Assembly: GCA_964497475.1 (NCBI GenBank)
Contig: CAZCDM010000011.1
Location: 1 to 29,976, forward strand
Direction: 5' to 3'
Source of the DNA: CAZCDM01 sp964497475
GTDB taxonomy: Bacteria; Planctomycetota; Phycisphaerae; SM23-33
Length of the DNA stretch: 29,976 bases
Position 1 is the stretch's first letter, and the number at the start of each line of letters is the position of its first letter. Of the stretch, positions 6,543 through 14,509 are shown one piece after another. Below the pieces are notes generated by a model. It did no database searches. It was not told the origin of the DNA and worked only from the letters and a program-made list of their open reading frames with translations. The position numbers and the translations under genes were made by a program.

Positions 6543-8951
6543 TCAGTTCCCCCCGGCGGGGTGGCTTGCGGAGGAGCGTTTCTGTGTCGCGAAGTAGTGC
6601 TGAAACGCCTGGGCCATCGCCTGGACGTGGGGGTCGGTGTCGGCGAGGTAGTGGCGGATGATCTGCTCGCTGCCGGGCATACGGCTCGAGCCGATGGTCT
6701 GGGCCATGCGGAACCGCACGAGGGCGGCCGGGTCGTCGATGGCGGCCCCGAGGCGGTTGAGGATGCTGCCGTCGAGTTGTACACGGTCCATGGCGGTGAC
6801 GGCGGCGGCGCGGACGACGGGTTCGGCATCGGCCAGGGCGCGGCCGAGGAGCCCCAGCAGGACGTTCTTGTCGATGGTCTTTCGCAGGCTGAGGGGCATC
6901 TCGGCCTGGCCGGTTTCGGTTCGTCGCACGAAGGCGATCAGCGAGCCGATCCGCCGGACGGCTCCGAGGCGATCATCCAGCGAGCCGCTGGCGAGGGTTT
7001 TGTCCAGGGCGGCGATGGCGTGGTTGTACTGGGACGGCTCGATCGAGTCGATGTCGGCCACGATGGCCAGCATGCCCATGCGGCGGAACCGCTTGGGCTG
7101 GGCGCGAACCATGGGCAGGGTCGATGCGATCTGCTGGCCCCGGTCGTAGGGTGCGATCAGGGTGGACAGTTCGATATCCATGTTTTCCAGCGGGCGATCG
7201 AAGAGGTAGGTCGCCAGCGGGCCGAGGTCGGCCCGGACCGTAGCCGAGAGCGTTTGGCCGGGGGCGAGTTTTCGCGGCGCGGCGAAGATGGCGACGGGCA
7301 GGGAGGTGAATGTTTTTTCTTCCGGCGAGAGGATCTGGGCGGTGAGCCCCACGCGGTTGTCCAGCATGGCCCCGTCGCCCAACGGCACTGGGGCTGAGCC
7401 GATGTTCTTCAATGTGACGGTGACGGTGATCGGTTCGTCGAGTTTGATCGCCACCTTGTCGGCCTGGAGGGACACGTCGATGAATGTCTCAGGGTGCTGT
7501 CCCATCTTGCGGACTGCGGGCGGGAGGGCCCGGACCAGCTTGTCGACCTCATCGGCCCCATCGGCGGGGGGGATGGGGATGTTTTGTTTGCGGGCCTGGG
7601 CGGCGAGCATGCGCCAGGCCATGCCGGATCGAGGCTGGGCAAAGCCGGCCTGCAGGGCCTTTCGGGCCAGGGTGCCGTCGCCTTTTTCGAAGTCATACCG
7701 GGCCAGGAACGCAGCGGCCAGCGGGTACTTGTCCATCAGCGGCGTGAGCCTCTTGAGCCCGTATGGGTTGCCGCTGAGCAGCTCGGCGGCACCGTTGGCC
7801 AGCTCGACCTGATCGCCTTCGGCGCCGGCGTCGCGTGCTTGGCGAATGGCCTTGAGCGCTTCAAGAGGTTTCGACTCGGCCAGGATGTAGAACCATGCTT
7901 TCTGCAGGGCGACTTCACGGAGCTGGGCGGTGAGCTTCTCGCCGGGGCCCTGGATATTACGCGTGGCTTCGATCTGCGTCTGCCTGGACTGCAGCAGACG
8001 TTCGGTCCGGGCGAGGGCTTTTTGCAGTTCGGTGGTCTTCCCGGCCCGGGCGAGGGCTTCGGTCCAGAGGCCCTCGAATTCGAGCATGGTGTTGAGCCGC
8101 CGCCGGGCGGGCCCGAAGAGTTCCAGCGCCTGGTCGTACTTGCCGGCGTCCATGACGGTGGCCATGTACTGCAGGATAAAATTCGTCGGTGCCTGATCGA
8201 CACCCTTTTTGCCTCCGCTGAGAGCCCAGCTGTACTCCAGCCAGGAGATCGCCAGCTCGTGCAGCCCGAGGGTGTCCAGCAGCGAGGCCAGCTCGATAGC
8301 GACGACCGTGTTGCGGGGGTTGTTCTCCAGCAGGGCGAGCATGGTTTTCGCCCGCAGGGCGGCGGTGGGGTCTTTGGTCAGTTCCAGCCGACCGAGAACG
8401 GCCGCGGGGTTCAGCGGATCGAGCGACAGGGCCTGATCGATGGCCTTGCGGGCCGGTTCGACCGAGCCTCGCCCCATGTGTACCCGCGCCAATTCGACGG
8501 CTGCGGCCGACCGCGCCGCGGCGGGCAGAGACTGCTCGGCCAGCAGGCGGGTGAGAATCTTGATTCGCTCCTCGGCGGTATTGCCCCGGGACAATTCCAT
8601 GCTGACCAGCCGCTCGGCGGTAAAGGCATCCTCGTTGGTATGCTGGAGGATGGTCCGGGCGGCGGCGATGGCCTGGTCGGTTTGGCCGAGGCTTTGGTCG
8701 ATGTCCACGAAGAGCCGTTGGATTTTGAGGTTGCTGACGGGCATGGACCGCAGGTAGCCCACCAGGGCGCGGAGCTGGCCGGCGCGGGCTGGTTCGTTCG
8801 GCTGGGTGTAGAGCGACCGGGCCGAGTAGTACAGCCCGGCCGCGGCGCGGGCCTGGGCGGGCGAGACGGCCGAGGGGGCCTGCTGGGCGCTACCGGTGGC
8901 GCAGCAGCACAGTACCGCCACAATCATCCAAACGGATCGGGGGTTGGACAC
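6543..8951 (-). CDS. secreted TPR and HEAT-repeat protein
   Basis: An 802-residue protein with an N-terminal signal peptide (hydrophobic WMIVAVLCCCATG, cleavage probably near SAQQ at about 21-24). Residues about 35-480 are alpha-helical with TPR-like units (for example ARKAIDQALSLDPLNPAAVLGRLEL). A middle stretch about 490-610 looks like a beta-sandwich (VSLQADKVAIKLDEPITVTVTLKN, LAPGQTLSATVRADLG). Residues about 640-790 contain HEAT-like repeats (VVRAAAVTAMDRV, ALVRFRMAQTIGSS, VQAMAQAFQHYF). The start is GTG, decided by AAAGGA six bases before it. It lies 20 bases after the HtrA-like gene. It probably serves as a periplasmic or surface scaffold; no enzyme motif is seen. Confidence 0.82.
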   Translation of the reverse strand: MSNPRSVWMIVAVLCCCATGSAQQAPSAVSPAQARAAAGLYYSARSLYTQPNEPARAGQLRALVGYLRSMPVSNLKIQRLFVDIDQSLGQTDQAIAAARTILQHTNEDAFTAERLVSMELSRGNTAEERIKILTRLLAEQSLPAAARSAAAVELARVHMGRGSVEPARKAIDQALSLDPLNPAAVLGRLELTKDPTAALRAKTMLALLENNPRNTVVAIELASLLDTLGLHELAISWLEYSWALSGGKKGVDQAPTNFILQYMATVMDAGKYDQALELFGPARRRLNTMLEFEGLWTEALARAGKTTELQKALARTERLLQSRQTQIEATRNIQGPGEKLTAQLREVALQKAWFYILAESKPLEALKAIRQARDAGAEGDQVELANGAAELLSGNPYGLKRLTPLMDKYPLAAAFLARYDFEKGDGTLARKALQAGFAQPRSGMAWRMLAAQARKQNIPIPPADGADEVDKLVRALPPAVRKMGQHPETFIDVSLQADKVAIKLDEPITVTVTLKNIGSAPVPLGDGAMLDNRVGLTAQILSPEEKTFTSLPVAIFAAPRKLAPGQTLSATVRADLGPLATYLFDRPLENMDIELSTLIAPYDRGQQIASTLPMVRAQPKRFRRMGMLAIVADIDSIEPSQYNHAIAALDKTLASGSLDDRLGAVRRIGSLIAFVRRTETGQAEMPLSLRKTIDKNVLLGLLGRALADAEPVVRAAAVTAMDRVQLDGSILNRLGAAIDDPAALVRFRMAQTIGSSRMPGSEQIIRHYLADTDPHVQAMAQAFQHYFATQKRSSASHPAGGN

Positions 8952-8971
8952 GGAGGTTCCTTTCGGGCTGA

Positions 8972-10351
8972 TCAGCGGGCCGGTTGGATGGTCAGTGTCT
9001 CGGTATTCTCGCCCCGCTGGACGGCGATGCGTATGGGCTGGGGCGGATTGGCCGAGAGGGCGGTGTCGAAGAGCTGCTTGGCCTGGGCGACGGTTTGGAC
9101 GGCCCGGTTGTTGATCGCGAGGATGACGTCGTCGGGCATGAGTCCGGCGACCTGGGCGGGGCTGTTGGGCTGGACGGCCTGGACGATGAGCCCGTCGGCC
9201 AGGGGGGCAGCGCTGTCGGCGGTCATCTTATCGAGCATGACCTGCTCGCGCGCCAGCAGGCCCAGCTTCTGCTGGACGATGCGCTTGGCCTCGGTGGGCA
9301 GGGTGGGCATCGGCGCGAGGGTCACCTGGACCGTCTCGATCTTGCCGCCGCGCAGCACGCCGAAGCTGACGGCCTGGCCGATGGGCAGCGAGAGCAGCTC
9401 GCGGGCGAAGCTCGCACTGACCAGCTGCGGCGAGGCGAAAGGCGTCAATGGCTTGCCGTTGAAAGCTACGATGATGTCGCGATCTTTCAGCCCGGCCTTG
9501 TCGCCGATCTCGCCGGTGATGACCTGGTCGATCATGACCGCGGGGCGGTCGCCGACGTTTTTGGCCTCGGCGAGTTCTTCCGGCACGGGGCTGAAGCGTC
9601 CCACGCCTACCCAGGGCAGCCGACGTACCTTGCCGCCACGCGGAATATTCTGCAGCGTCGAGACGAACTCCTCGACAGGCAGGAACCGCAGGCCGGCCTG
9701 GTCGTTCCGCATGGGCAGGTTGATCTGCCGTTGCTGGATGATGGCCTGGTACGGCACGAAGGGCTGATTGGTCACCAGGCCGATGGCTCGGCCGGAGGCG
9801 TCGAAGACGACCGACCCGGGCCCGGACAGCGTCCCGCCGGTGACGTAGATTTGCTTGGCCGGCTGGTAGCGAATGGACGCCACATACGCCAGGCCCGCCG
9901 TAACCGGCAGGGCCGGGTCGTCTATGGCCAGGCCCACCGAAATCACCTCATCGCCGACGGTCAGGTTGCTCTTGGCGTGAAACTGCACGACGTCCCAGTC
10001 GTGGGGCGTCTTGGCCTGCACGAAGGCCAGCCCGCTCAGCGGGTCAATGCCGATCAGATTGGCGGAGACGGTGGTTTTCGTGTTGCCCGGCAGGAACAGA
10101 TCGAGCTTGACGATGCTCTCGACCCGCATGCGCGGGTTCAGGGCAGTGGTCATGATGAGCCCGGACTTGTCGATGCACACTCCCAAGCCCGCGATGACCC
10201 CGCCGCCGGCCTGGGGGGTGATCTGGCAGCGGACGACGCACAGCGCCTTGTGCGACTTGGCGACGGAGGCTTTGACCTCCTGGCTGTCGGCGGCCAGAGC
10301 CGGCAGGGCCATTGCGACGATGAGAACGGCAATCAGGGCAAAACGTTTCAT
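8972..10351 (-). CDS. HtrA/DegP-like protein with two PDZ domains, probable pseudoprotease
   Basis: A 459-residue exported protein: signal peptide MKRFALIAVLIVAMALPALA (1-20), a trypsin-like domain about 25-235, PDZ1 about 245-345 (DKAGLKDRDIIVAFNGKPL) and PDZ2 about 358-456 (SPAQVAGLMPDDVILAINNRAV). The protease fold is recognisable, but where DegP has the His of the NHV motif this one reads LIMTTALNP (65-73). Where DegP has the Asp of the TDLAV motif this one reads LSGLAF (105-110). Only the region of the catalytic Ser retains SG (S176 in TLSGPGS). It is therefore probably a chaperone or sensor, not a protease. The ATG overlaps the lgt stop (ATGA) and has AAGGAG seven bases upstream. Confidence 0.85.
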   Translation of the reverse strand: MKRFALIAVLIVAMALPALAADSQEVKASVAKSHKALCVVRCQITPQAGGGVIAGLGVCIDKSGLIMTTALNPRMRVESIVKLDLFLPGNTKTTVSANLIGIDPLSGLAFVQAKTPHDWDVVQFHAKSNLTVGDEVISVGLAIDDPALPVTAGLAYVASIRYQPAKQIYVTGGTLSGPGSVVFDASGRAIGLVTNQPFVPYQAIIQQRQINLPMRNDQAGLRFLPVEEFVSTLQNIPRGGKVRRLPWVGVGRFSPVPEELAEAKNVGDRPAVMIDQVITGEIGDKAGLKDRDIIVAFNGKPLTPFASPQLVSASFARELLSLPIGQAVSFGVLRGGKIETVQVTLAPMPTLPTEAKRIVQQKLGLLAREQVMLDKMTADSAAPLADGLIVQAVQPNSPAQVAGLMPDDVILAINNRAVQTVAQAKQLFDTALSANPPQPIRIAVQRGENTETLTIQPAR

Positions 10352-11775
10352 GGTATGTCTCCTTGGTTGTGCGGGCCCGACGGGGGAAGTGAGTCCTGGG
10401 CCGGTTGTTGTTGGTCGGTCGGTCCGGCCGAGGGCGTAGCCCGTGCCAGCCAAAGCCAATACACCACGCCGCCGACCAAGTATACCATCGACGCCCACTG
10501 CCCGTCTGTCAAGCAGCCATGCAGAACATTCTCCGGCTGGTCGCCGCGAATCCCTTCCAGGACGAATCGCGTGACGGGGTAGAGAAGCATTAAAAGGGCC
10601 AGAACCTGCCCCTCGATTCGCCGATGTCTCTGCCAGGCCAGCAGCAGTCCAAACAGCACCAGGGCGTTTATGATGCCGAGCAGCTGGGCGGGTTTGAGTG
10701 GCGGGCTGTGCTGATCGGCCAGCAGGGCGAAGCGGTCGGCCCGCAGCCAGGTGTCGGCCTCGGCACGCTCGGGCGGGTCGAGCTGGCCGTTGTTGTCGGC
10801 ATCGAAGCGATTGGTCAGTTGCTGGCGATTGACCAGCCGATAGATTGCCAGCTCTCTGGCGTCGATTTTTCCGTCGGGCCGATTGAGTCGATCGAAGGCC
10901 AGCACCTCCGCCCAGATCTCACAGCCGGCCAGCAGGGTGGGCGTCTTTCTGCCGGAGCGGACGGCCTGGATTTCCCGGGCCCATTCGTCGCGGTCGATCA
11001 GGCCGTCGTCGCCGGCCAGGGCTGAAAAGGCACCCGGGCCCGGCGGACGCAGGGCCAGGTCGATCTGACCGGCCGGTAGGGCCGGGTAGAGGTCGGCAAC
11101 GTCCAGCGAGGCCGGGCGGGCGACGTCGTCGAACTGCAGCACGGCGAAGCGGTTGACCAGGCGATCGTCCGGCTGGGCGAGCCCGTGCTCGTAGCTCCAG
11201 GCCCAGGCAGGACACAGCCCGGAACTGGGGCTGTACGGCCCCGGCGTGGCCGAGACGACCGGGCGGGAGACCATCGGGAAGGTTTGTGCGAAGGGGGCCT
11301 CGGCGCGGCACGGCTCGCCCCAGCAGCAGCCGTTGAGCAGGCAGCCGGCCCGGCCGAAGGCCAAGCCCAGCATGAGGCACGGGGCGATGATGTCCGCATA
11401 CCGGCGAATCGGCAGCCGACGGATGAGCACGTAGGCGATGATCGCGATGGCGCCGCCGGCGATGGCACCGTAGTAGACCAGCCCACCGGCGGTGATGTTC
11501 AGCATGGCTGACAGCAGGTTCGGCGCGGCGGCGAACTCCGACCAGTGCAATGCCACATACGCCCCGCGTGCCCCCAGCACTCCGCCCAGCAGCGCCAGCA
11601 GAGCGGCTGCGGAGATATGCTCCGGCCGTTCGCCCGCGAGCCGGGCCCGCCGCCGGGCCAGCAGCACCGCCGCGACAAACCCCAGCACAACCATCACCCC
11701 ATAGCCGAACAATTGCAGATGCAGCTCGAAGCCGAAGATGCGCACCTTGCCGAAATCAGCGATGATCTGGTTCAT
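10348..11775 (-). CDS. lgt: prolipoprotein diacylglyceryl transferase with EF-hand insertion
   Basis: Lgt moves a diacylglyceryl group from phosphatidylglycerol to the lipobox Cys of prolipoproteins in the inner membrane. At 475 residues it is far longer than the usual 260-300. The core is intact: early helices, GGLVYYGAIAGG (97-108), GRAGCLLNGCCWGEPC (141-156, with the catalytic-type R142), and, after a gap, the final helices with YPVTRFVLEGIRGD (399-412, R403). Between about 157 and 357 lies an inserted soluble domain with EF-hand loops: a canonical DADNNGQLDPPE at 325-336, and looser ones at DDGLIDRDE (256-264) and PDGKIDARE (300-308). AAAGG precedes the ATG. It heads a coupled run with the HtrA-like gene. 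Confidence 0.93.
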   Translation of the reverse strand: MNQIIADFGKVRIFGFELHLQLFGYGVMVVLGFVAAVLLARRRARLAGERPEHISAAALLALLGGVLGARGAYVALHWSEFAAAPNLLSAMLNITAGGLVYYGAIAGGAIAIIAYVLIRRLPIRRYADIIAPCLMLGLAFGRAGCLLNGCCWGEPCRAEAPFAQTFPMVSRPVVSATPGPYSPSSGLCPAWAWSYEHGLAQPDDRLVNRFAVLQFDDVARPASLDVADLYPALPAGQIDLALRPPGPGAFSALAGDDGLIDRDEWAREIQAVRSGRKTPTLLAGCEIWAEVLAFDRLNRPDGKIDARELAIYRLVNRQQLTNRFDADNNGQLDPPERAEADTWLRADRFALLADQHSPPLKPAQLLGIINALVLFGLLLAWQRHRRIEGQVLALLMLLYPVTRFVLEGIRGDQPENVLHGCLTDGQWASMVYLVGGVVYWLWLARATPSAGPTDQQQPAQDSLPPSGPHNQGDIP

Positions 11776-11834
11776 GCAAGCCTTTCTGAAACACCGAACA
11801 ACAATCTACCACAGAGGCGCAGCGAAGCAGAGGA

Positions 11835-11873
11835 AAACAAGAACAACAAAACAAGCTCGCCTCGGGCCGAGGC
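11835..11873 (-). terminator. probable terminator downstream of panD
   Basis: Read on the minus strand, a 6-bp perfect stem with a 3-base loop (11859-11873, GCCTCG and CGAGGC arms) is followed by a T-rich but interrupted tract. It lies 117 bases after the panD stop, and on the same strand ahead of lgt, so it would separate the two transcription units. Confidence 0.45.
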
Positions 11874-11989
11874 TGCGGACTCGGCCACAAACAATCCGCC
11901 GGTGCAGGGACGTGTGGCAGATAGGGGTTGGCAGATACCGGCCGGGGTATCGGCAGGAGAGTCTCCGGGGCTCGGTGGATTGTTCGGGC

Positions 11990-12346
11990 TCAGTGGACTT
12001 CGCGGATGGTGTTGTCATCGTGGACGAGGACGACCTTGGGCTTGATGGCTCGGGCGTCGTCGGGCTCGGCGTAGGCGAAGCCCATGATGATGACCTTATC
12101 GCCGACGTCGACGAGGCGGGCCGCGGCGCCGTTGACGCAGATCGTGCCGGACCCGGCGGGGCCTTCGAAGATGTAGGTCTCGAAGCGTTGGCCGTCGGTG
12201 AGGTCGGCCACGAGCACGTTCTCGCCGGGCAGTAAGCCCGAGGCGTCGAGCAGGTCGCGGTCGATGGTGATCGAGCCGTCGTAGTCGATGCAGGCCTCGG
12301 TGATGGTGGCCCGGTGAATTTTTCCGCGGAGCATTTTCAGCAGCAT
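11990..12346 (-). CDS. panD: aspartate 1-decarboxylase
   Basis: PanD makes beta-alanine from aspartate for pantothenate and coenzyme A. The 118-residue proenzyme matches the family's length of 115-130. The self-cleavage site is intact: YDGSITID with G24-S25, which yields the pyruvoyl cofactor on Ser25. Other signatures are MLRGKIHRATITEA at the start, LLPGENVLVADLTDGQRFETYIFEG (with the substrate-binding Arg), SGTICVNGAAARLVDVGDKVIIMGFA. A separate promoter just upstream makes it an independent unit after the malic-enzyme gene. No panZ partner is visible, and bacterial lineages outside the gamma-proteobacteria usually do without it. Confidence 0.97.
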   Translation of the reverse strand: MLLKMLRGKIHRATITEACIDYDGSITIDRDLLDASGLLPGENVLVADLTDGQRFETYIFEGPAGSGTICVNGAAARLVDVGDKVIIMGFAYAEPDDARAIKPKVVLVHDDNTIREVH

Positions 12347-12375
12347 CGCAGGGGTCCTGGTTGGGGGTCTATTGC

Positions 12376-12404
12376 ATTGTAAAGCGGGCGGCGGCGGTTT
12401 CCAA
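12376..12404 (-). promoter_or_regulatory. promoter of panD
   Basis: On the minus strand TTGGAA (12404-12399), a 17-base spacer and TACAAT (12381-12376) make a good sigma-70 promoter. Predicted start is near 12369, giving a leader of roughly 22 bases with AGGACC before the panD ATG. Confidence 0.5.
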
Positions 12405-12409
12405 GGCGA

Positions 12410-13798
12410 TCAGTCCTCGCCGAGGGCTTTAGAGGCGACGGCTTCGGCGACGGTGGCATGGGTGATCGGGTCCATCATCTCCGGGAGGATCGCATCGTCC
12501 GGGACGATGTCGGCCAGTGCGCTGGCCGCGGCGAGCATCATCTCGAAGGTGATGGCCTTGCAGCCGGAGTCCATCGCGCCGCGGAAGATGCCCGGGTAGG
12601 CGATGGCGTTGTTCATGGTGCGTCCGTCGGCGTAGACCGCAGCCCCGGCAGCGAGGGCGTCGTCCTTGCCGATTTCGCTGACGGGGTTGGCCAGCGGGAA
12701 GACGATGGGCTTCTCGGCCATGGCGCGGACCATGTCCTGGCTGACGATGTCCGGCTGGCTGCAGCCGATGAAGATGTGGGCACCTTTCATCGCGTCGGCC
12801 AGCGTGCCGGAGAGGTTCTCGCGGTTGGTCCGCTCGGCCAGGGCGCGTTTTTCGTCGTTGAGGTCGCTGCGGTCGCGGCAGACGATGCCCTTGGAATCGC
12901 AGAGGATGACGTTGCCGATGTTGGCCTCGAGCAGCAGGTCGGTAATGCCGGTTCCGCTGGCGCCGGCGCCGCTGATGGCGCAGGTGAGGTTTTCCATTTT
13001 CCAGCCGGCCCGGCGGACGGCGGTGGTCAGCCCGGCCAGGACAATCGTCGCCGTGCCGTGCTGGTCGTCGTGCATGACGGGGATGTCGAGCATCTCGTCC
13101 AGCCGGCGGGTAATGGCGAAGCACTCGGGGGCTTTGACGTCCTCGACCTGGATCGCGCCGAAAGTCGGTGCGATGGTTGCGACGGTCTCGACGAAGCGGT
13201 CGACGTCGCAGGTATCTACGAGAACCGGCACGGCTGAGATGTCGGCGAACTCCGCGAAGATCGCGCTCTTGCCCTCCATCACCGGCATGCCGGCCACGGC
13301 GCCGATGTCGCCCAGCCCGAGGATCGCCGTGCCGTTGGTGACGATGGCGACGGTGTTGTGGATGCCCGTCAGCTCGCGGGCGCGGTCGGGGTTGGCTTCG
13401 ATGGCCTTGCAGACGCGGGCCACGCCCGGCGTGTAGACGATGCGCAGGTTGGTGTTGGACTCGATGGGCGACCGGCTGACGACTTCGCACGCGCCGCCGC
13501 GGTGGGTCTCCAGGGCCACGTCGATCACGTCGGTCACCGTCACGCCCTCGACGTTGTCGATCGCATCGCGCACCGCGGCGAGCTGGTCGTCGCCGGTGGT
13601 GAAGACGCTCAGGTCGTAGAGCAGGTCGCGGCTGGTTTCTTCAATCTCGTCCAGCTCGAAGCTGCCGGCGACGGCACCGGCGTCGGCGACCGCGGCGAGG
13701 ACGGCCGAGCGCGGATCGCCCGTGCCGAACAGGCGGAGCTTGAGAACGAAGACGATGTTGCGACCGAGGCGGTCCTGTATCGATTCCTGACTGGCCAT
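12410..13798 (-). CDS. ACT-domain malic enzyme (malate dehydrogenase, oxaloacetate-decarboxylating)
   Basis: Converts malate to pyruvate and CO2 with reduction of NAD(P). The 462-residue product begins with an ACT-like regulatory domain (about 13-95, NIVFVLKLRLFGTGDPRSAV onward), then the malic-enzyme core: YTPGVARVCKAI (122-133, catalytic Tyr), VTNGTAILGLGDIGAVAGMP, VMEGKSAIFAEFAD, VEDVKAPECFAI, MHDDQHGTA for the metal and active-site acids, and ISGAGASGTGITDLLL as the dinucleotide-binding loop. AAGGA lies six bases before the ATG; longer upstream frames lack homology. The ACT domain suggests allosteric control by an amino acid or similar small molecule, which is inference. Cofactor preference cannot be told from the sequence by eye. 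Confidence 0.94.
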   Translation of the reverse strand: MASQESIQDRLGRNIVFVLKLRLFGTGDPRSAVLAAVADAGAVAGSFELDEIEETSRDLLYDLSVFTTGDDQLAAVRDAIDNVEGVTVTDVIDVALETHRGGACEVVSRSPIESNTNLRIVYTPGVARVCKAIEANPDRARELTGIHNTVAIVTNGTAILGLGDIGAVAGMPVMEGKSAIFAEFADISAVPVLVDTCDVDRFVETVATIAPTFGAIQVEDVKAPECFAITRRLDEMLDIPVMHDDQHGTATIVLAGLTTAVRRAGWKMENLTCAISGAGASGTGITDLLLEANIGNVILCDSKGIVCRDRSDLNDEKRALAERTNRENLSGTLADAMKGAHIFIGCSQPDIVSQDMVRAMAEKPIVFPLANPVSEIGKDDALAAGAAVYADGRTMNNAIAYPGIFRGAMDSGCKAITFEMMLAAASALADIVPDDAILPEMMDPITHATVAEAVASKALGED

Positions 13799-13828
13799 GG
13801 AGTTCCTTTCAATCGTGGGGGAACAGGC

Positions 13829-13834
13829 ATTATA
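13829..13834 (-). promoter_or_regulatory. -10 box of the malic-enzyme gene
   Basis: On the minus strand a perfect TATAAT ends 30 bases before the start codon (predicted transcription start near 13822). No good -35 hexamer is present at the usual distance, so it may depend on an activator. Confidence 0.35.
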
Positions 13835-13912
13835 CCCATCCCAGCCGGTGACGAAAGGGGGTTGTGGCCGAACCGTCGGCTTGGGTGTCACGCCCGGGCC
13901 AGGCCCGTGCGA

Positions 13913-14365
13913 TCAGGCTTCGGCGGCGGATTGCAGTTGCGCGTACCACTCGGAGAGCTTGGCGCGGATCTCGTCGCGGACGCGGCGGAAGGCGGCGAGT
14001 TTTTCGTCCTCGCTGCCTTCGACGGCGGCGGGGTCATCGAAGGCCCAGTGCAGGGTTTCCATGCGTGGCGAGCCGGGCCAGATGCTCGGGCAGGTCTGCG
14101 AGGCCTTGTCGCAAACGACGATCATGTAGTTCACCGGCAGCGTGCCGAGGTATTCCTTGACGCTCTTGGCGTACTGGCCGGCCATGTCCAGGTCGATCTC
14201 GGCCAGGGCTTTGCGGGTCAGCGGGTGAATCTCCGTCGGTTCGAGTCCGGCGCTGTAGACGGTCATCTGATCGCCAGCGAGGTCGCGGAGGATGGCCTCG
14301 GCCATCTGGGAGCGACAGGAATTGCCCGTGCAGAGGAACAGGACGTTCGGTGTGGGTGCTGTCAT
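13913..14365 (-). CDS. arsC: thioredoxin-coupled arsenate reductase (LMW-phosphatase fold)
   Basis: A 150-residue protein of the low-molecular-weight phosphatase fold. The P-loop is VLFLCTGNSCRSQMAEA with nucleophile C12 in CTGNSCR. The redox pair typical of the Staphylococcus pI258 type follows as C85 and C92 in VVCDKASQTCP, seven residues apart as in Cys82/Cys89 of that enzyme. The triad separates it from a plain protein tyrosine phosphatase and supports arsenate reduction to arsenite with electrons from thioredoxin. GGAG lies seven bases before the ATG. No arsR, acr3 or arsB gene is nearby, so it is a lone detoxification gene between secDF and the malic-enzyme gene. Confidence 0.92.
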   Translation of the reverse strand: MTAPTPNVLFLCTGNSCRSQMAEAILRDLAGDQMTVYSAGLEPTEIHPLTRKALAEIDLDMAGQYAKSVKEYLGTLPVNYMIVVCDKASQTCPSIWPGSPRMETLHWAFDDPAAVEGSEDEKLAAFRRVRDEIRAKLSEWYAQLQSAAEA

Positions 14366-14509
14366 GGCGTGCTCCGGGAGCTGTGCCGCATGGGCTGGGG
14401 CGGCGAGCGTTTCGCCGTCCGACCGGGCCGGGTGCGACAGGCAGCGTGGGTTCAAGTGCATGTCAGTATAGCGGCCCGGCCGGACGGGCGATGTTCAGAT
14501 CGGGTTAAT

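Noticed and set aside
5729..6829. Alternative 366-residue minus-strand frame overlapping the membrane-protein gene
   Set aside because: The product is low-complexity Pro/Arg/Ala-rich, overlaps the end of the TPR/HEAT gene, and lacks helices, while the chosen frame has clear membrane helices and tight spacing.
11934..11951. Inverted repeat GATACC/GGTATC downstream of panD
   Set aside because: Six-base arms with a GC palindromic loop; it is within the panD 3' region and a better terminator lies further on, so I see no separate role.
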